The notes under the pieces: generated by a model
Told to the model about the DNA's origin: nothing
Database searches by the model: none
What the model saw: only the letters and a program-made list of their open reading frames with translations
Translations under genes and position numbers: made by a program
Assembly: GCA_019636245.1 (NCBI GenBank)
Contig: JAHBXX010000011.1
Coordinates: forward strand, 1 to 64,000
DNA: 64,000 nt
From: Planctomycetota bacterium
Lineage (GTDB): Bacteria > Planctomycetota > UBA1135 > UBA2386
Direction: 5' to 3'
Shown here: positions 8,912-18,089 of the stretch, one piece after another
Layout of the letters: each line of letters begins with the position of its first letter
How positions within the stretch are numbered: the first letter of the stretch is position 1

Positions 8912-10321
8912 ATGCCCCCGCCCGCCCGTGCCGACCGTCTGCGCCGCCTGGCGTGGCTCGCGACCGCGGCCCTGGTGCTGCTGGCGCTGGGCGGCGTCCG
9001 GCACCACCTGGTCTGGGGCGAGTCGGAGCGGCGGCCGTGGCTCTTGCCGCTGCTGAACCTCGGCGAAGCGGGCAGCGTGCTCGGCTTCGCCGTGCTCGGC
9101 GGCATCGCCTGGTGGCGCGGCATGCTCGCGGCCGACGCCGCGCAGCCGCCCTTGCGGCGGCTCATGGGGTGCAGCGCGCCCATCCTGCTGGCGGCGATCG
9201 CCGTGCCGCCGTTCCTGTCGATGGATCCCATCGACTACGTGGTGCGCGGCCGCGTGCTGGCCGTGCACGGCGGCAACCCGTACGTGCAGGTCGCCAGCGA
9301 GTTCGCCGACGATCCGTTCCTCGCCTTCGGCGACGCGCCGTGGAAGGACTTCCCGCTGCCCTACGGGCCGCTCGTCGCCAACCTCCAGGGGGCGGTCGCA
9401 TGGCTCGCGCACCAGTGCGACTTCCTGCCGCCGATCGGCGAACTGGTGGTCGCGATCCTGCTGCTGAAGCTGCTGTTCGCCGGCAGCCTGCTCGCGACCG
9501 CGGTCCTGGCGCGCCGCGTCGCCGCGCACGTGCGGCCAGGCAGCGAACCGGTCGCGTTCGTCGCCATCCTGTGGAACCCGCTGCTGCTGAACGAGGGCGT
9601 CGCCAACGCCCACAACGAGCCGCTGCTGCTGCTGGCGGTGATGGCGGCGGTCGCGGCGGCGCTGGCGGGGCGCGCCGGCCGGGCCGCGTTTGCGCTCGGC
9701 CTCGGCGTGCTGACGAAGTTCGTGCCGGTCCTGCTGGGGCCGCTGTGGGCCGTGCAGGCGGCGCGGCAGCGGCGGCTGGGTGCGTTCGCGCTCGGCGCCC
9801 TCGCCAGCGGCGCGCTCGCGGCGCTGTTCGGCTGGCAGTTCTTCCGCGCCGAGGGCGCGTTCGACTTCCTGCGCCGCCAGTCGTCGCAGAACGCCGCCAG
9901 CCTGTGGTGGGGGGTGCAGCAGGCGACGGCGCTCGACGGCGCGCAGCTGCTGGGGCCCGGCCGCGTGCTGGTGGTCGCGGTCGCCGCGCTGGCGGCCGCA
10001 CGGCTGTGGCGTCGTCCCACGCCGCGCGAACTGCTGGCCGGCACGGCCGCGACGATGCTGGCGCTCGTCGCCCTCGGCCTGACCCTGCACGGCCCCTGGT
10101 ACCACGCCTGGTGGCTGCCGTTCGCGCTGCTGCTCGGCCGCGGCTTCCTGTTCCGCGCCGCCTGCATCGCCTCGGTGACGGCGCCGCTCGGCTACCTGGT
10201 CTGGGCCTGCGCGCGCCGCCACGACGCGCCGTCGCAGTGGCTGCTGCTGGCGGCGAGCCTGCTGCTGCCGCTGCTCGGCGCGCTGGTCTGGCGGCCGCGC
10301 GCCGCCGCCGGCCCTGGCTAG
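8912..10321 (+). CDS. polytopic membrane glycosyltransferase (GT87/GT39-like, GT-C fold)
   Basis: 469-residue integral membrane protein with about ten hydrophobic helices. The first loop after early helices contains SMDPIDYVVRG and HGGNPYV followed by LPYGPL, the pattern of polyprenol-phosphate-dependent mannosyl- and glucosyltransferases of the GT-C fold. A later NPLLLNEGVANAHNE followed by LGVLTKFVPVLLGPLW is also typical of this group. It would transfer a sugar from a lipid carrier outside the cytoplasmic membrane; the acceptor is unknown. The ATG at 8912 follows the -10-like box. An in-frame ATG 120 bases upstream would add an unlikely Arg/Gly-rich stretch. Confidence 0.7.
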   Translation: MPPPARADRLRRLAWLATAALVLLALGGVRHHLVWGESERRPWLLPLLNLGEAGSVLGFAVLGGIAWWRGMLAADAAQPPLRRLMGCSAPILLAAIAVPPFLSMDPIDYVVRGRVLAVHGGNPYVQVASEFADDPFLAFGDAPWKDFPLPYGPLVANLQGAVAWLAHQCDFLPPIGELVVAILLLKLLFAGSLLATAVLARRVAAHVRPGSEPVAFVAILWNPLLLNEGVANAHNEPLLLLAVMAAVAAALAGRAGRAAFALGLGVLTKFVPVLLGPLWAVQAARQRRLGAFALGALASGALAALFGWQFFRAEGAFDFLRRQSSQNAASLWWGVQQATALDGAQLLGPGRVLVVAVAALAAARLWRRPTPRELLAGTAATMLALVALGLTLHGPWYHAWWLPFALLLGRGFLFRAACIASVTAPLGYLVWACARRHDAPSQWLLLAASLLLPLLGALVWRPRAAAGPG

Positions 10322-10337
10322 CGGCGGCCTTGCCTGC

Positions 10338-10381
10338 CGGTGGTGCTGCCTGGCGGTGGTGCTGCCTAGCGGTGGTGCTGC
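10338..10381. repeat. imperfect 16-bp tandem repeat overlapping the trxB 3' end
   Basis: CGGTGGTGCTGCCTGG (10338-10353), CGGTGGTGCTGCCTAG (10354-10369) and a partial third copy CGGTGGTGCTGC (10370-10381). The third copy and part of the second encode the last residues and stop of trxB on the minus strand. Confidence 0.8.
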
Positions 10382-11307
10382 GACTCGAGCCAGCGCTCGG
10401 CCTCGATCGCCGCCATGCAGCCCGAGCCCGCCGCGGTCACGGCCTGGCGGTAGTAGCTGTCCTGGCAGTCGCCGGCGGCGAACACGCCGGGCACGTTCGT
10501 GGCCGTGCGGCCGGGCACCGTCTTGATGTAGCCGACCTCGTCCAGGTCGAGCACGCCCCGGAACAGCTCGGTGTTCGGCTGGTGGCCGATCGCCAGGAAC
10601 AAGCCATCGGCGTCGACCCGCTCCTTGCGGCCGGTCCGGCTGTGGGTGAGTTCGAGTCCGGTGACCTTGCCCTTGTCGACGTCGAACACGTCGGTGACGT
10701 TCTGCTCCCAGAGCATCTCGACCTTCGGGTTCTCGAGCACGCGCTGCTGCATGATCTTCGAGGCGCGCAGCACGTCGCGGCGCACGACCATGCGCACCTT
10801 GCTGGCGTACTTGGTCAGGAAGTTGGCCTCCTCGCACGCCGAGTCGCCGCCGCCGACGACGTAGACCACCTTGTTCTTGAAGAAGAAGCCGTCGCAGGTG
10901 GCGCAGGCCGAGACGCCGCGGCCCTGCAGCTTGGTCTCGTTCGGCAGGCCGAGGTAGATCGCGCTGGCGCCGGTCGACACGATCAGCGTCTCGGTGCGGA
11001 ACACCTTGCCGCTCTCGCCGGTGACCGTGAACGGGCGTCGGCCGAGGTCCACGCTGGTGCCGGCCTCGTCGTGGATGACGGTGCCGAAGCGGGCCGCCTG
11101 CTCGCGGAACATCTCCATCATCTCCGGGCCGAGGATGCCCTTGGGGAAGCCCGGGTAGTTCTCGACGTCGCTGGTGATCGTCAGCTGGCCGCCCGGCTGG
11201 CGGCCCGTCAGCAGCACGGGGGCGAGGTTGGCGCGCGCGGCGTAGATGGCGGCGGTGTAGCCGGCCGGGCCGGAGCCGAGGATCAGGGTCTTCAGGGTTT
11301 CGGTCAT
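10366..11307 (-). CDS. trxB: thioredoxin reductase (NADPH, FAD)
   Basis: 313-residue flavoprotein of normal TrxB length. It transfers electrons from NADPH to thioredoxin in the cytoplasm. The FAD-binding GSGPAGYTAAIYAARA is at residues 11-26. The redox-active disulfide is CATC at residues 135-138. An NADPH-binding GGGDSACEEA follows near residue 155, and the C-terminal FAD motif GVFAAGDCQD is present. No thioredoxin gene is adjacent. A TAGCCT box lies 12 bases before the ATG. Confidence 0.97.
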   Translation of the reverse strand: MTETLKTLILGSGPAGYTAAIYAARANLAPVLLTGRQPGGQLTITSDVENYPGFPKGILGPEMMEMFREQAARFGTVIHDEAGTSVDLGRRPFTVTGESGKVFRTETLIVSTGASAIYLGLPNETKLQGRGVSACATCDGFFFKNKVVYVVGGGDSACEEANFLTKYASKVRMVVRRDVLRASKIMQQRVLENPKVEMLWEQNVTDVFDVDKGKVTGLELTHSRTGRKERVDADGLFLAIGHQPNTELFRGVLDLDEVGYIKTVPGRTATNVPGVFAAGDCQDSYYRQAVTAAGSGCMAAIEAERWLESQHHR

Positions 11308-11319
11308 GGCGGGCGGTGC

Positions 11320-11325
11320 AGGCTA
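11320..11325 (-). promoter_or_regulatory. candidate -10 box of trxB
   Basis: TAGCCT on the minus strand ends 12 bases before the trxB ATG. The same hexamer precedes the ATP-grasp gene (17121-17116) and wzm (19114-19119). Confidence 0.4.
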
Positions 11326-11398
11326 GCGCATGCGAGGAGCCGGCGGGAATGCGTTTCCCCCGGCGGCCGGGGCCCGCCGCGGCGGCCGCAGCGGCGGC

Positions 11399-11869
11399 TC
11401 AGCGCGGCGGCTGGGCGAGCTCGTGCAGGCGGATGCGGTCGAAGTCGGCCGGCGTCAGTTCGCGCGGCTCGAACTGGTCGACGGCTCCCGCCGCCTCGAT
11501 CGTCTCGGCATGGCGACCGGCGGTGGCGACCAGGTCGACGACCAGCCGGCCGTGCTCGCGCACGACCACGAACGTCGACGGACGACCGCCGTCGTTGGGG
11601 TCGCGCACGTGCACCACGAACTCGCCGGCGCAACGTTCGGCGCCCAGCACCTCGAGCGGCTGACGGCGGTCGAGGTCGTGCCACGGCAGGTGGTCGACGG
11701 CGACCTGCGACTCCAGGGTCAGCAGGTCGCGGCAGGCCTGGCGGTCGCCGCGCTGCAGCGCGGCCTGGAAGTCCGCCAGGGCCTGGCCCGCGGCGGCGGC
11801 ACTGGCATCGCCGCCGCATGCCGCGGCCAGGAGGCACCACGCCATCGCACCCGCGGTTCGCCGTCGCAT
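11399..11869 (-). CDS. small lipoprotein, NTF2/DUF4878-like
   Basis: 156-residue predicted outer-envelope lipoprotein. The signal peptide ends in a lipobox LAAAC, with the lipidated cysteine at residue 18. The mature part begins with a helix (ALADFQAALQRGDRQACRDLL) and continues as beta strands ending in a charged tail, the order seen in NTF2-like lipoproteins; the family assignment is tentative. The ATG at 11869 was chosen over upstream ATGs because the signal peptide follows it directly. It is divergent from the secreted beta-domain protein, with back-to-back -10-like boxes between them. Confidence 0.6.
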   Translation of the reverse strand: MRRRTAGAMAWCLLAAACGGDASAAAAGQALADFQAALQRGDRQACRDLLTLESQVAVDHLPWHDLDRRQPLEVLGAERCAGEFVVHVRDPNDGGRPSTFVVVREHGRLVVDLVATAGRHAETIEAAGAVDQFEPRELTPADFDRIRLHELAQPPR

Positions 11870-11875
11870 GCGCAG

Positions 11876-11932
11876 AACATCGGCATGTTCCGCTCTGGGA
11901 CTGGAGCCCGTCTGCGCCCGGCTGGGCATACT
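11876..11932. promoter_or_regulatory. candidate divergent leaderless promoters
   Basis: On the minus strand GATGTT (11881-11876) ends 6 bases before the lipoprotein ATG. On the plus strand CATACT (11927-11932) ends 7 bases before the ATG at 11940. With usual -10 geometry both transcripts would begin at or next to the start codon. Confidence 0.4.
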
Positions 11933-11939
11933 GCCGCCC

Positions 11940-13745
11940 ATGCGAAGGCGCTCGCTGCTCGTTGCCGCCACGGCGTGCCTGGCGCCGCTCGTCGCGCAGG
12001 CCGATGCGCCGGTGCGGCGGCCGACGTTCGTGCGCGTGCTCGACGCGGCGGGCGAGCCGATCGGCGGCGCCACGGTGACGTTCGCCGGCTGCCTGCCGCA
12101 CGTCGGCGTGCTGCACGGGCCGCACGACGTGCAGGTCGTCGCCGCGGACGCCCGCGGCCGCGCGCAGGCCCGCCTGCGCGAAGGCCTGTGCTACCTCGCC
12201 TGGGCGGCGAGCGAGACCGGGGGCCGGCAGCAGCTCGCCGGGCCGGTCGGCTGGTTCGGCGCCGGCGCCCTGCGCACGCTCGTCGCGGAAGAGGTCGAAC
12301 GGCCGCGCCGGGTGCGCCTGCGCGGTCTCGAGGCCTGGGCCGCCGCGACCGGGCCGCTGCGTGTGTTCGCCGCGACGCCCGTGCCCGGCGCCGAGCACGA
12401 ACTCGAGCCGGTCGACGGCGCCGTCGCCCTGCCGCTGCTGCCGGACGTGCGGCTCGTGTTCCGCACCGCCGACGGCCACACGGTCTGCCAGCGGGGCCTC
12501 GAGGAGGGCGTGGTCACCGTGCCGCCGCCGCGGCCGCTGCCGGTGCGGGTCGTCGACGAAACCGGGGCGCCGCTGCCGGGGGCGCTGCTGACGCAGCGCA
12601 CGGGCCGACACCAGAGCTGGGGCCTCGACGGCTGGGCGACGACGCTGGACTGGATCGAGCGACCGCTCGGCCGCACCGGCGACGACGGCACCACGACCGT
12701 CACCGTGTGCGCCGACGGCGACCTGCTGGCCGGCGAGGCCAAGCAGGACGTGCTGCTGTTCGCCAGCGCGCCGGGGCGGCCGGCGGTGGCCGGCGGGCGC
12801 ACCCACGGCGCGCTGTTCGTCGACGACCGCCGCGTGCCGAAGCTGCCGGCCGACGTGCTGTCGTTCACCCTGCGTCGTGCCGAGCCGCTGGTCGGCTGGG
12901 TCGGCACGGTGCCGGCGGGCACGGTGGCGCACCTGGTGGCGACCTGCATGCTCTCGGGCCCCGAGAACAGCTACCTGCACGATCGCCGTTCGTTCGTCGC
13001 CCCGGTGGGCGCCGACGGCAGCGTCGTCCTCCCGCAGGTGCCGCCCACGCTGCATGCCTGCCGGCTCGTGCTGCTGCCCCCCGACGCCCTGGCTGCGGCC
13101 GTGCCGATCCTGCCGCCGCGGGCGGGACGCGAGCTGCCCTTCGCGCCGCCGCCGGCCGGCTCGGCCCCGCCGTTGCCGGCGGGCGACCTGACCGTGCAGG
13201 TCGTCGATCCGCTCGGCGGTCCGGGGCGCGGCGAGGTCGCGCAGGTGGTGCCCGGCCGCGTCGCCAGCGTGCCGGTGCGCGACGCCGCCCTGTTCTTGCC
13301 GCTCGACGCCAGCGGGCAGCTCCGCGTGCGGCTCGCGACCGGTCCGTGGCACGTGATGGTCCTCGCCGAGGCCGGCTGGGCGGCGGCGAGCTTCGTGGTC
13401 GAGGGCGGGGCCCGCCGCGAAACCCTGACGCTGGCGCCGCTGCCGCAGCTGCAGGTGCAGCTGCTGGACGAGAACGGTGCGCCGGTGCCGGGGGCGAGGG
13501 TGGTGTCGCGGGGTACTTCGACGCGCTCGACCGGCGATCCGATGCAGGCGCTGTTGCAGAACCTGCAGCATGGTCTCGGCGGGACCTGGGCGCGGTTGCG
13601 CACCGACGCCGCCGGCCGGGTGGCGATCCCGTTCGTGCCGATCGAGGGCCATGTGCGCCGCCTGCGGCTCGATGTCGACGGCCGCAGTTCGCCCGAGTTC
13701 GAACTCGAAGCCCGTGCCGATACGGTCGAACTGCGGCTCCGCTGA
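11940..13745 (+). CDS. secreted protein with repeated carboxypeptidase-regulatory-like beta domains
   Basis: 601 residues with a signal peptide (MRRRSLLVAATACLAPLVAQA). The mature protein contains at least three stretches of the form VRVLDAAGEPIGGATV, VRVVDETGAPLPGALL and VQLLDENGAPVPGARV. These are the start of CarboxypepD_reg/transthyretin-like beta-sandwich domains. Such domains usually mediate binding or act as spacers in secreted or surface proteins; no catalytic domain is visible. The start follows the CATACT box by 7 bases. Confidence 0.65.
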   Translation: MRRRSLLVAATACLAPLVAQADAPVRRPTFVRVLDAAGEPIGGATVTFAGCLPHVGVLHGPHDVQVVAADARGRAQARLREGLCYLAWAASETGGRQQLAGPVGWFGAGALRTLVAEEVERPRRVRLRGLEAWAAATGPLRVFAATPVPGAEHELEPVDGAVALPLLPDVRLVFRTADGHTVCQRGLEEGVVTVPPPRPLPVRVVDETGAPLPGALLTQRTGRHQSWGLDGWATTLDWIERPLGRTGDDGTTTVTVCADGDLLAGEAKQDVLLFASAPGRPAVAGGRTHGALFVDDRRVPKLPADVLSFTLRRAEPLVGWVGTVPAGTVAHLVATCMLSGPENSYLHDRRSFVAPVGADGSVVLPQVPPTLHACRLVLLPPDALAAAVPILPPRAGRELPFAPPPAGSAPPLPAGDLTVQVVDPLGGPGRGEVAQVVPGRVASVPVRDAALFLPLDASGQLRVRLATGPWHVMVLAEAGWAAASFVVEGGARRETLTLAPLPQLQVQLLDENGAPVPGARVVSRGTSTRSTGDPMQALLQNLQHGLGGTWARLRTDAAGRVAIPFVPIEGHVRRLRLDVDGRSSPEFELEARADTVELRLR

Positions 13746-13817
13746 GCGGGCGGCGCCCGCCGCCGGGGCCGAAACGCCCCCTTGCGCGGCCCCGCCGGCC
13801 GGGTATCCGGGGAGGCC

Positions 13818-14738
13818 ATGAACGAAGCCGTCGTGTCGCGGCCCGGCGTCTGCGACGTCGAACTCGTGCAGGGCGCGGCCAGCGATCCGGGCGCGCCGCC
13901 CGACGTGCTGTTCGAGGTGCCGCACGGGGCGACGCTCGCCGCGCACTACACGGCCTTGCGGGCGCAGCTGCGCGGCGACTATGCCGCCGACCTGCAGGAC
14001 TTCTTCCACGTCAACACCGACGTCGGCGCGCCGGAGCTGGCCCGCGCCGCCGCCGAACGCATCGTGCAGCGCCAGCCGCGTCGCCGGGCGCTGATCGTGC
14101 GCTGCCTCCTGCCGCGCACCTTCGTCGACTGCAACCGGCGCATCGACCGGTCGACCGTGCCGGCGGCGACCGCCGCTGGGGAACCGACGCCGGGCCTGCC
14201 GCCCTGGGTGCACGACGCCGCCGACCGCGAACTGCTGCTCGACCGCTACGAGGCCTACCGCGAGGTGGCGACGCGGGCGTTCGCGGCGGTGTGCGGTCAC
14301 GGCGGCCTCGGCCTCTGCGTGCACACCTACGCGCCGCGCAGCGTCGGCGTCGCGGTCGACGCCGACATCGTCGCCAGCCTGCACGCCGCCTACGCCGCCG
14401 ACCGCATCGGCGGCTGGCCGCTGCGAGCGGCCGTCGACCTGATCACGCACGACCCGGACGGCCGCGAGCTGGCGGCGCCGGCCCTGGCGGCCCGCGCGGC
14501 GGCGGAGTTCACCGCCGCCGGCTTCGAGGTCGAGCGCAACGGCGCCTACTCGCTGCACCCGGCCACCTTGGCCCACGAGTTCGCGACCCGCTTCCCCGCC
14601 GCGACCTTGTGCTTCGAGGTGCGCCGCGATCTGCTCGTGCCGGCGTTCACCCCGTTCCAGGAGATGGTGCCCGATCCGCAGCGGGTGGCCCGCGCCGCGG
14701 CGCCGCTGGCGGTCGCGGTGCTCGCCAGCCTGCGGTGA
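13818..14738 (+). CDS. N-formylglutamate amidohydrolase-like protein
   Basis: 306 residues. The segment VLFEVPHGATLAAHY matches the metal/substrate-binding PHG/PHS region of N-formylglutamate amidohydrolases. FVDCNRRIDR and the later HTYAPRSVGV fit other family blocks. The known reaction hydrolyses N-formyl-L-glutamate in histidine degradation, but family members outside hut operons often have unknown amide substrates, and no hut gene is nearby. GGGGAGG 4 bases before the ATG at 13818 is one of the better Shine-Dalgarno sites in the window. corA follows closely, so the two may be cotranscribed. Confidence 0.7.
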   Translation: MNEAVVSRPGVCDVELVQGAASDPGAPPDVLFEVPHGATLAAHYTALRAQLRGDYAADLQDFFHVNTDVGAPELARAAAERIVQRQPRRRALIVRCLLPRTFVDCNRRIDRSTVPAATAAGEPTPGLPPWVHDAADRELLLDRYEAYREVATRAFAAVCGHGGLGLCVHTYAPRSVGVAVDADIVASLHAAYAADRIGGWPLRAAVDLITHDPDGRELAAPALAARAAAEFTAAGFEVERNGAYSLHPATLAHEFATRFPAATLCFEVRRDLLVPAFTPFQEMVPDPQRVARAAAPLAVAVLASLR

Positions 14739-14752
14739 GCGCCGCGCGTCGG

Positions 14753-15859
14753 ATGGAAGATCCCTCGAACCTGCCCGAACCCGAGCGGCCGCCGGCGCGG
14801 CCGCGGCGGCGACGCCGGCGGCCGCGCCCGGCGACGCCGGTCGGCGCCTCGCCCGGGACCCTGCACGCCGATCCCGAGGCGCCGCCGACGACGGTGGCGG
14901 CGATCGGCTACGGCCACGGCGCGCTGGTCGAGCGCCGGCCGGCCAGCCTCGCCGACCTCGTCGCCCTGCGCCAGACCTGCCCGAACGTGTGGGTCGACGT
15001 CACCGGCTTCCGCGACGTGGCCGTGCTGCAGCAGCTCGGCGAGCAGTTCGGCCTGCACCGGCTGGCGCTCGAGGACCTGTTGAACGTGCAGCAGCGGGCC
15101 AAGGTCGAGGACTTCGGCGAGCACGCGTTCCTGCTGCTGCGCATGATCGACCATTCGCCGACGCACGAGACCGAGCAGTTCGGCGTGTTCGTCGGGCCGG
15201 GCTTCGTCGTGACCTTCCAGGAGCGGCCGGGCGACTGCTTCGGCCTGGTGCGCAAGCGGCTCGCCGACCCCGCCGGCCAGATGGCCAGACGCGGCAGCGA
15301 CTACCTGGCCTACGCGCTGCTGGACGCCGTCGTCGACGCCTATTTCCCGGTCGTCGAGGGGCTGGATCGCCGCCTCGACGAGATCGAGGAATCGGTGCTC
15401 GCGGGCACCACCGGCAGCGGGGTGGTGCAGGAGCTGCACGGCGTGCGCCGCAGCCTGCTGGAGCTGCGCCGCGCCGTGTGGCCGTTGCGCGAGGCCATCA
15501 GTTCGCTCGTGCGCGGCGAGGGCCGCCATTTCTCCGCCGACGTGCGGCCCTACCTGCGCGACGTGCACGACCATGTCGTGCAGCTGCTCGACCTGCTCGA
15601 GAACTACCGCGAACTCGGCGGCAGCCTGCTCGAGCTGCACCTGTCGAACGTCAACTACCGCCTCAACGAGGTGATGAAGTTCCTGACGATCATCGCCACG
15701 ATCTTCATCCCGCTGACGTTCCTCGTCGGCGTCTACGGCATGAACTTCCAGTGGATGCCGGAGCTGCGGGTCTGGTGGGGCTATCCCGCCTGCCTGCTGC
15801 TGATGGCGGGCATCGCCGGCTTCATGCTGTGGTGGTTCCGGCGCCGCGGCTGGCTGTGA
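14753..15859 (+). CDS. corA: CorA-family Mg2+/Co2+ channel
   Basis: 368-residue divalent-cation channel of the inner membrane. The C-terminus has two membrane helices with the selectivity motif YGMNF between them (near residue 325). The N-terminal cytoplasmic domain is preceded by an Arg/Pro-rich tail. The family pattern DVTGFRDVAVL...LALEDLL is clear. It starts 14 bases after the previous stop; an alternative GTG at 14735 would give a GTGA overlap with that stop and add six residues. The end is convergent with the ATP-grasp gene. Confidence 0.92.
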   Translation: MEDPSNLPEPERPPARPRRRRRRPRPATPVGASPGTLHADPEAPPTTVAAIGYGHGALVERRPASLADLVALRQTCPNVWVDVTGFRDVAVLQQLGEQFGLHRLALEDLLNVQQRAKVEDFGEHAFLLLRMIDHSPTHETEQFGVFVGPGFVVTFQERPGDCFGLVRKRLADPAGQMARRGSDYLAYALLDAVVDAYFPVVEGLDRRLDEIEESVLAGTTGSGVVQELHGVRRSLLELRRAVWPLREAISSLVRGEGRHFSADVRPYLRDVHDHVVQLLDLLENYRELGGSLLELHLSNVNYRLNEVMKFLTIIATIFIPLTFLVGVYGMNFQWMPELRVWWGYPACLLLMAGIAGFMLWWFRRRGWL

Positions 15860-15881
15860 CCGCCGCGCGGATCGCCCCGCC

Positions 15882-17099
15882 TCACACGATGCGCACCGTC
15901 TCGAGCACCGTGCGCAGCGCCCGCACGACGCCCTGCGTGTCGGGGTGGCGCACGACCACCCAGCCGTCGCCCTCGTAGTGCGGCGAGCGCGGCTGCCCGG
16001 GCTGCGGCAGGCGCAGGTCGACCAGGGAAGGCCCCAGCCGCGCCCGCACCGCCTCGCCGCCGTGCACGGCGCGCACGATGCCGGCGCCGCCCATCGCGCG
16101 CAGGAACACGGTGCCGGCGGCGAAGCGCCGTGGCGGGAACTGCCAGGTCCGGTGCACCATCAGCTGCGCCCACGCCGCCCACGGGTCGGCGCCGTGTGCC
16201 GCCGCCAGCAGCGGCATGATGTTGGCGCCGGGGGGCCGCGCGCCGACCTCGGACACCAGCGACGAGCCGTCGGCGCGACGGAACCACTCCATGTGCGACA
16301 GCCCGTGCCGCATGCCGAGCGCCCGCAGCGCGCGCGCGTTCACGGGCGCGAACTCGCGCACGTGCGGCGGGTCCTGTTCGCGCGGCAGGACGAGCGCATA
16401 CTGTATCCAAGGGTTCTCGAGCACCTGCAGCGGGCTGGGCAGGTAGTCGGTCGACGAGGACCAGACCGTCTCGCCGTCGATCGTCACCGTCTCGAAGGTG
16501 TGCTCCTCGCCGCGCACGAACTCCTCGGCCTGGGCCGGATGATCGGCCGACGGCAGCAGCGCGTGCAGCGCCGAGGCCAGCGACGCCTCGTCGTTCGCGC
16601 GCTGCGTGTTGCGGGCGCCGAGGCCGGCGAGCGGCTTCAGCACGATCGGGTAGCCCACTTGCTGCACGAAGGCCCGGGCATCGTCGGCGCTCTTCACCAG
16701 GGCCTGGCGGGCGACCGGCAGGCCAGCGCGGCGCAGCACGTCCTTCATCCGGTTCTTGTCGCGGAAGTTGCGTGCCGCCTCGGCGCCCATGCCGTCGACG
16801 CCGAGGGCGTCGCGCGCCTCGGCGATCGGCACCTGCAGCATCTCGAGGTAGCCCTCGAGCCGGTCGAGCCGGCCCCAGCGTTCGCGCAGGCGCCGGGCCC
16901 CGGCGATGAGCTGCGCCGCGTCGCCGGCGTCGCCGATGCGCTCGTAGCCGGCGACGCGGTCGCGCAGCTCGGCGGGCAGGCGTTCCTCGGGTTCCTGCGA
17001 CAGCACGCCGAGCCGCGCGTCGGCGAGGTCGGCGAAGCAGCGCAGACAGTGGCGCATGTTGTCGCCGAAGTGGGGAGCGACGAGGGCGGTGTGGATCAC
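15882..17099 (-). CDS. ATP-grasp ligase family protein
   Basis: 405 residues starting at GTG. The central region has the ATP-grasp sequence: AARNFRDKNRMKDVL, then PIVLKPLAGLGARNT with the ATP-binding lysine, then AEEFVRGEEHTFET and, near the end of the fold, SEVGARPPGANIMP carrying metal-binding acidic residues. Such enzymes join a carboxylate to an amine or thiol using ATP (carboxylase- or amino-acid-ligase-like). The substrate cannot be read from sequence. It is upstream of nothing obvious; the sulfotransferase genes on the same strand lie behind its promoter. Confidence 0.75.
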   Translation of the reverse strand: MIHTALVAPHFGDNMRHCLRCFADLADARLGVLSQEPEERLPAELRDRVAGYERIGDAGDAAQLIAGARRLRERWGRLDRLEGYLEMLQVPIAEARDALGVDGMGAEAARNFRDKNRMKDVLRRAGLPVARQALVKSADDARAFVQQVGYPIVLKPLAGLGARNTQRANDEASLASALHALLPSADHPAQAEEFVRGEEHTFETVTIDGETVWSSSTDYLPSPLQVLENPWIQYALVLPREQDPPHVREFAPVNARALRALGMRHGLSHMEWFRRADGSSLVSEVGARPPGANIMPLLAAAHGADPWAAWAQLMVHRTWQFPPRRFAAGTVFLRAMGGAGIVRAVHGGEAVRARLGPSLVDLRLPQPGQPRSPHYEGDGWVVVRHPDTQGVVRALRTVLETVRIV

Positions 17100-17115
17100 G
17101 GCAGGCAGGCCGCCG

Positions 17116-17121
17116 AGGCTA
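17116..17121 (-). promoter_or_regulatory. candidate -10 box of the ATP-grasp gene
   Basis: TAGCCT on the minus strand (context GATAGCCT) ends 16 bases before the GTG start at 17099. The hexamer also precedes trxB and wzm. Confidence 0.35.
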
Positions 17122-17186
17122 TCCTCGGCGGCGAGCGCCGTCGTGGCCGGTGGGCGAATCCCGGCCGGGCCGCGGCCGCGCCGGCC

Positions 17187-18089
17187 TCAGGCCTCGTAGC
17201 CGAGGGCCTCGAGTTCGCGGCCGATCTCGGTCGCGAACAGCAGCTTGATCTCGCTGTCCATCTCGCGCTGCCAGCGGCCGATCGACGCCCTGGGCCCCTT
17301 CGACGACATGTGGTCGGCGAACTCCTTCTTCTGCGCCAGCACCGGGGCGGCGTCGAGTTGCACGCCGAGGTGGGCCGACAGCCGCGCGGCGACCCCGGGC
17401 AGGTCGTGCACCATGTCCTCGTAGCGCACGATGGTCGCCCTGGGGTCGTCCGGCGCGATCTCGAGCAGCGTGCGCAGCCGCCGGCGCCTGTCCTCGAGGA
17501 AGCGCAACGCGAACTCGCGCTGCGTCTCGTGCTCCTGCACCGAGAACGACGCCGTGCCGCGCTTCTGGTTGAACGCCCAGATCGACTGCAGGATGTCGCG
17601 CGGGTCGCGCAGCAGGTAGATCACGCGGTGCTCGACGCCGAGTTCCAGCAGCGAGCCGCGGAACGGCGTGCGCGACTTCTCGGCGTAGTAGATGGCCGCC
17701 GGATCGCGCGCGGGGCTGCACGGCTCGTGCTGGCGGGCGCGGCGGCTGAACTCGCGCCAGGCGCCGTGGAACGCCGCGTGCCACAGGGGGCTCGGTCCGT
17801 CGACCGCGAACCCTGCCGGCATCGGGAACGGCGGCGGCTCGATGCGGTTGCCGGGCGTCGGCCGCTCGCCCGCGACCCGCTCGGTGGTCCACTCGACCCG
17901 GCGCAGGCCGGCATCGGCGAGCTGCCAGGCCCAGCGCAGGTAGAACGCCAGGTAGCGGGCTTCGAAGGGATAAGCGCGGTCGAAGACGATGCTCGGCGAC
18001 GTGCCGAGCAGCTGCATCAGCAGCGTCGAGCCGCTGCGGGCCGAGAACAACAGCAGCAACGGCTGCAGCGGCGGGGCCTCAGACGCCAT
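17187..18089 (-). CDS. PAPS-dependent sulfotransferase
   Basis: 300 residues. The N-terminal LLLLFSARSGSTLLMQLL is the 5'-phosphosulfate-binding loop of sulfotransferases. The 3'-phosphate-binding part is seen as VIYLLRDPRDILQS, and IVRYEDMVHDLPG follows, so all the usual PAPS-binding elements are present. It would transfer sulfate to a carbohydrate or lipid. It overlaps the end of the upstream sulfotransferase gene by 11 bases, so the two form an operon. The nearby cysDNC genes can supply PAPS and the Wzm/Wzt exporter suggests a polysaccharide acceptor. Confidence 0.88.
   Translation of the reverse strand: MASEAPPLQPLLLLFSARSGSTLLMQLLGTSPSIVFDRAYPFEARYLAFYLRWAWQLADAGLRRVEWTTERVAGERPTPGNRIEPPPFPMPAGFAVDGPSPLWHAAFHGAWREFSRRARQHEPCSPARDPAAIYYAEKSRTPFRGSLLELGVEHRVIYLLRDPRDILQSIWAFNQKRGTASFSVQEHETQREFALRFLEDRRRRLRTLLEIAPDDPRATIVRYEDMVHDLPGVAARLSAHLGVQLDAAPVLAQKKEFADHMSSKGPRASIGRWQREMDSEIKLLFATEIGRELEALGYEA

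Noticed and set aside
10338..10381. Short CRISPR-like array
   Set aside because: The units are directly adjacent 16-mers without spacers and overlap the trxB stop.
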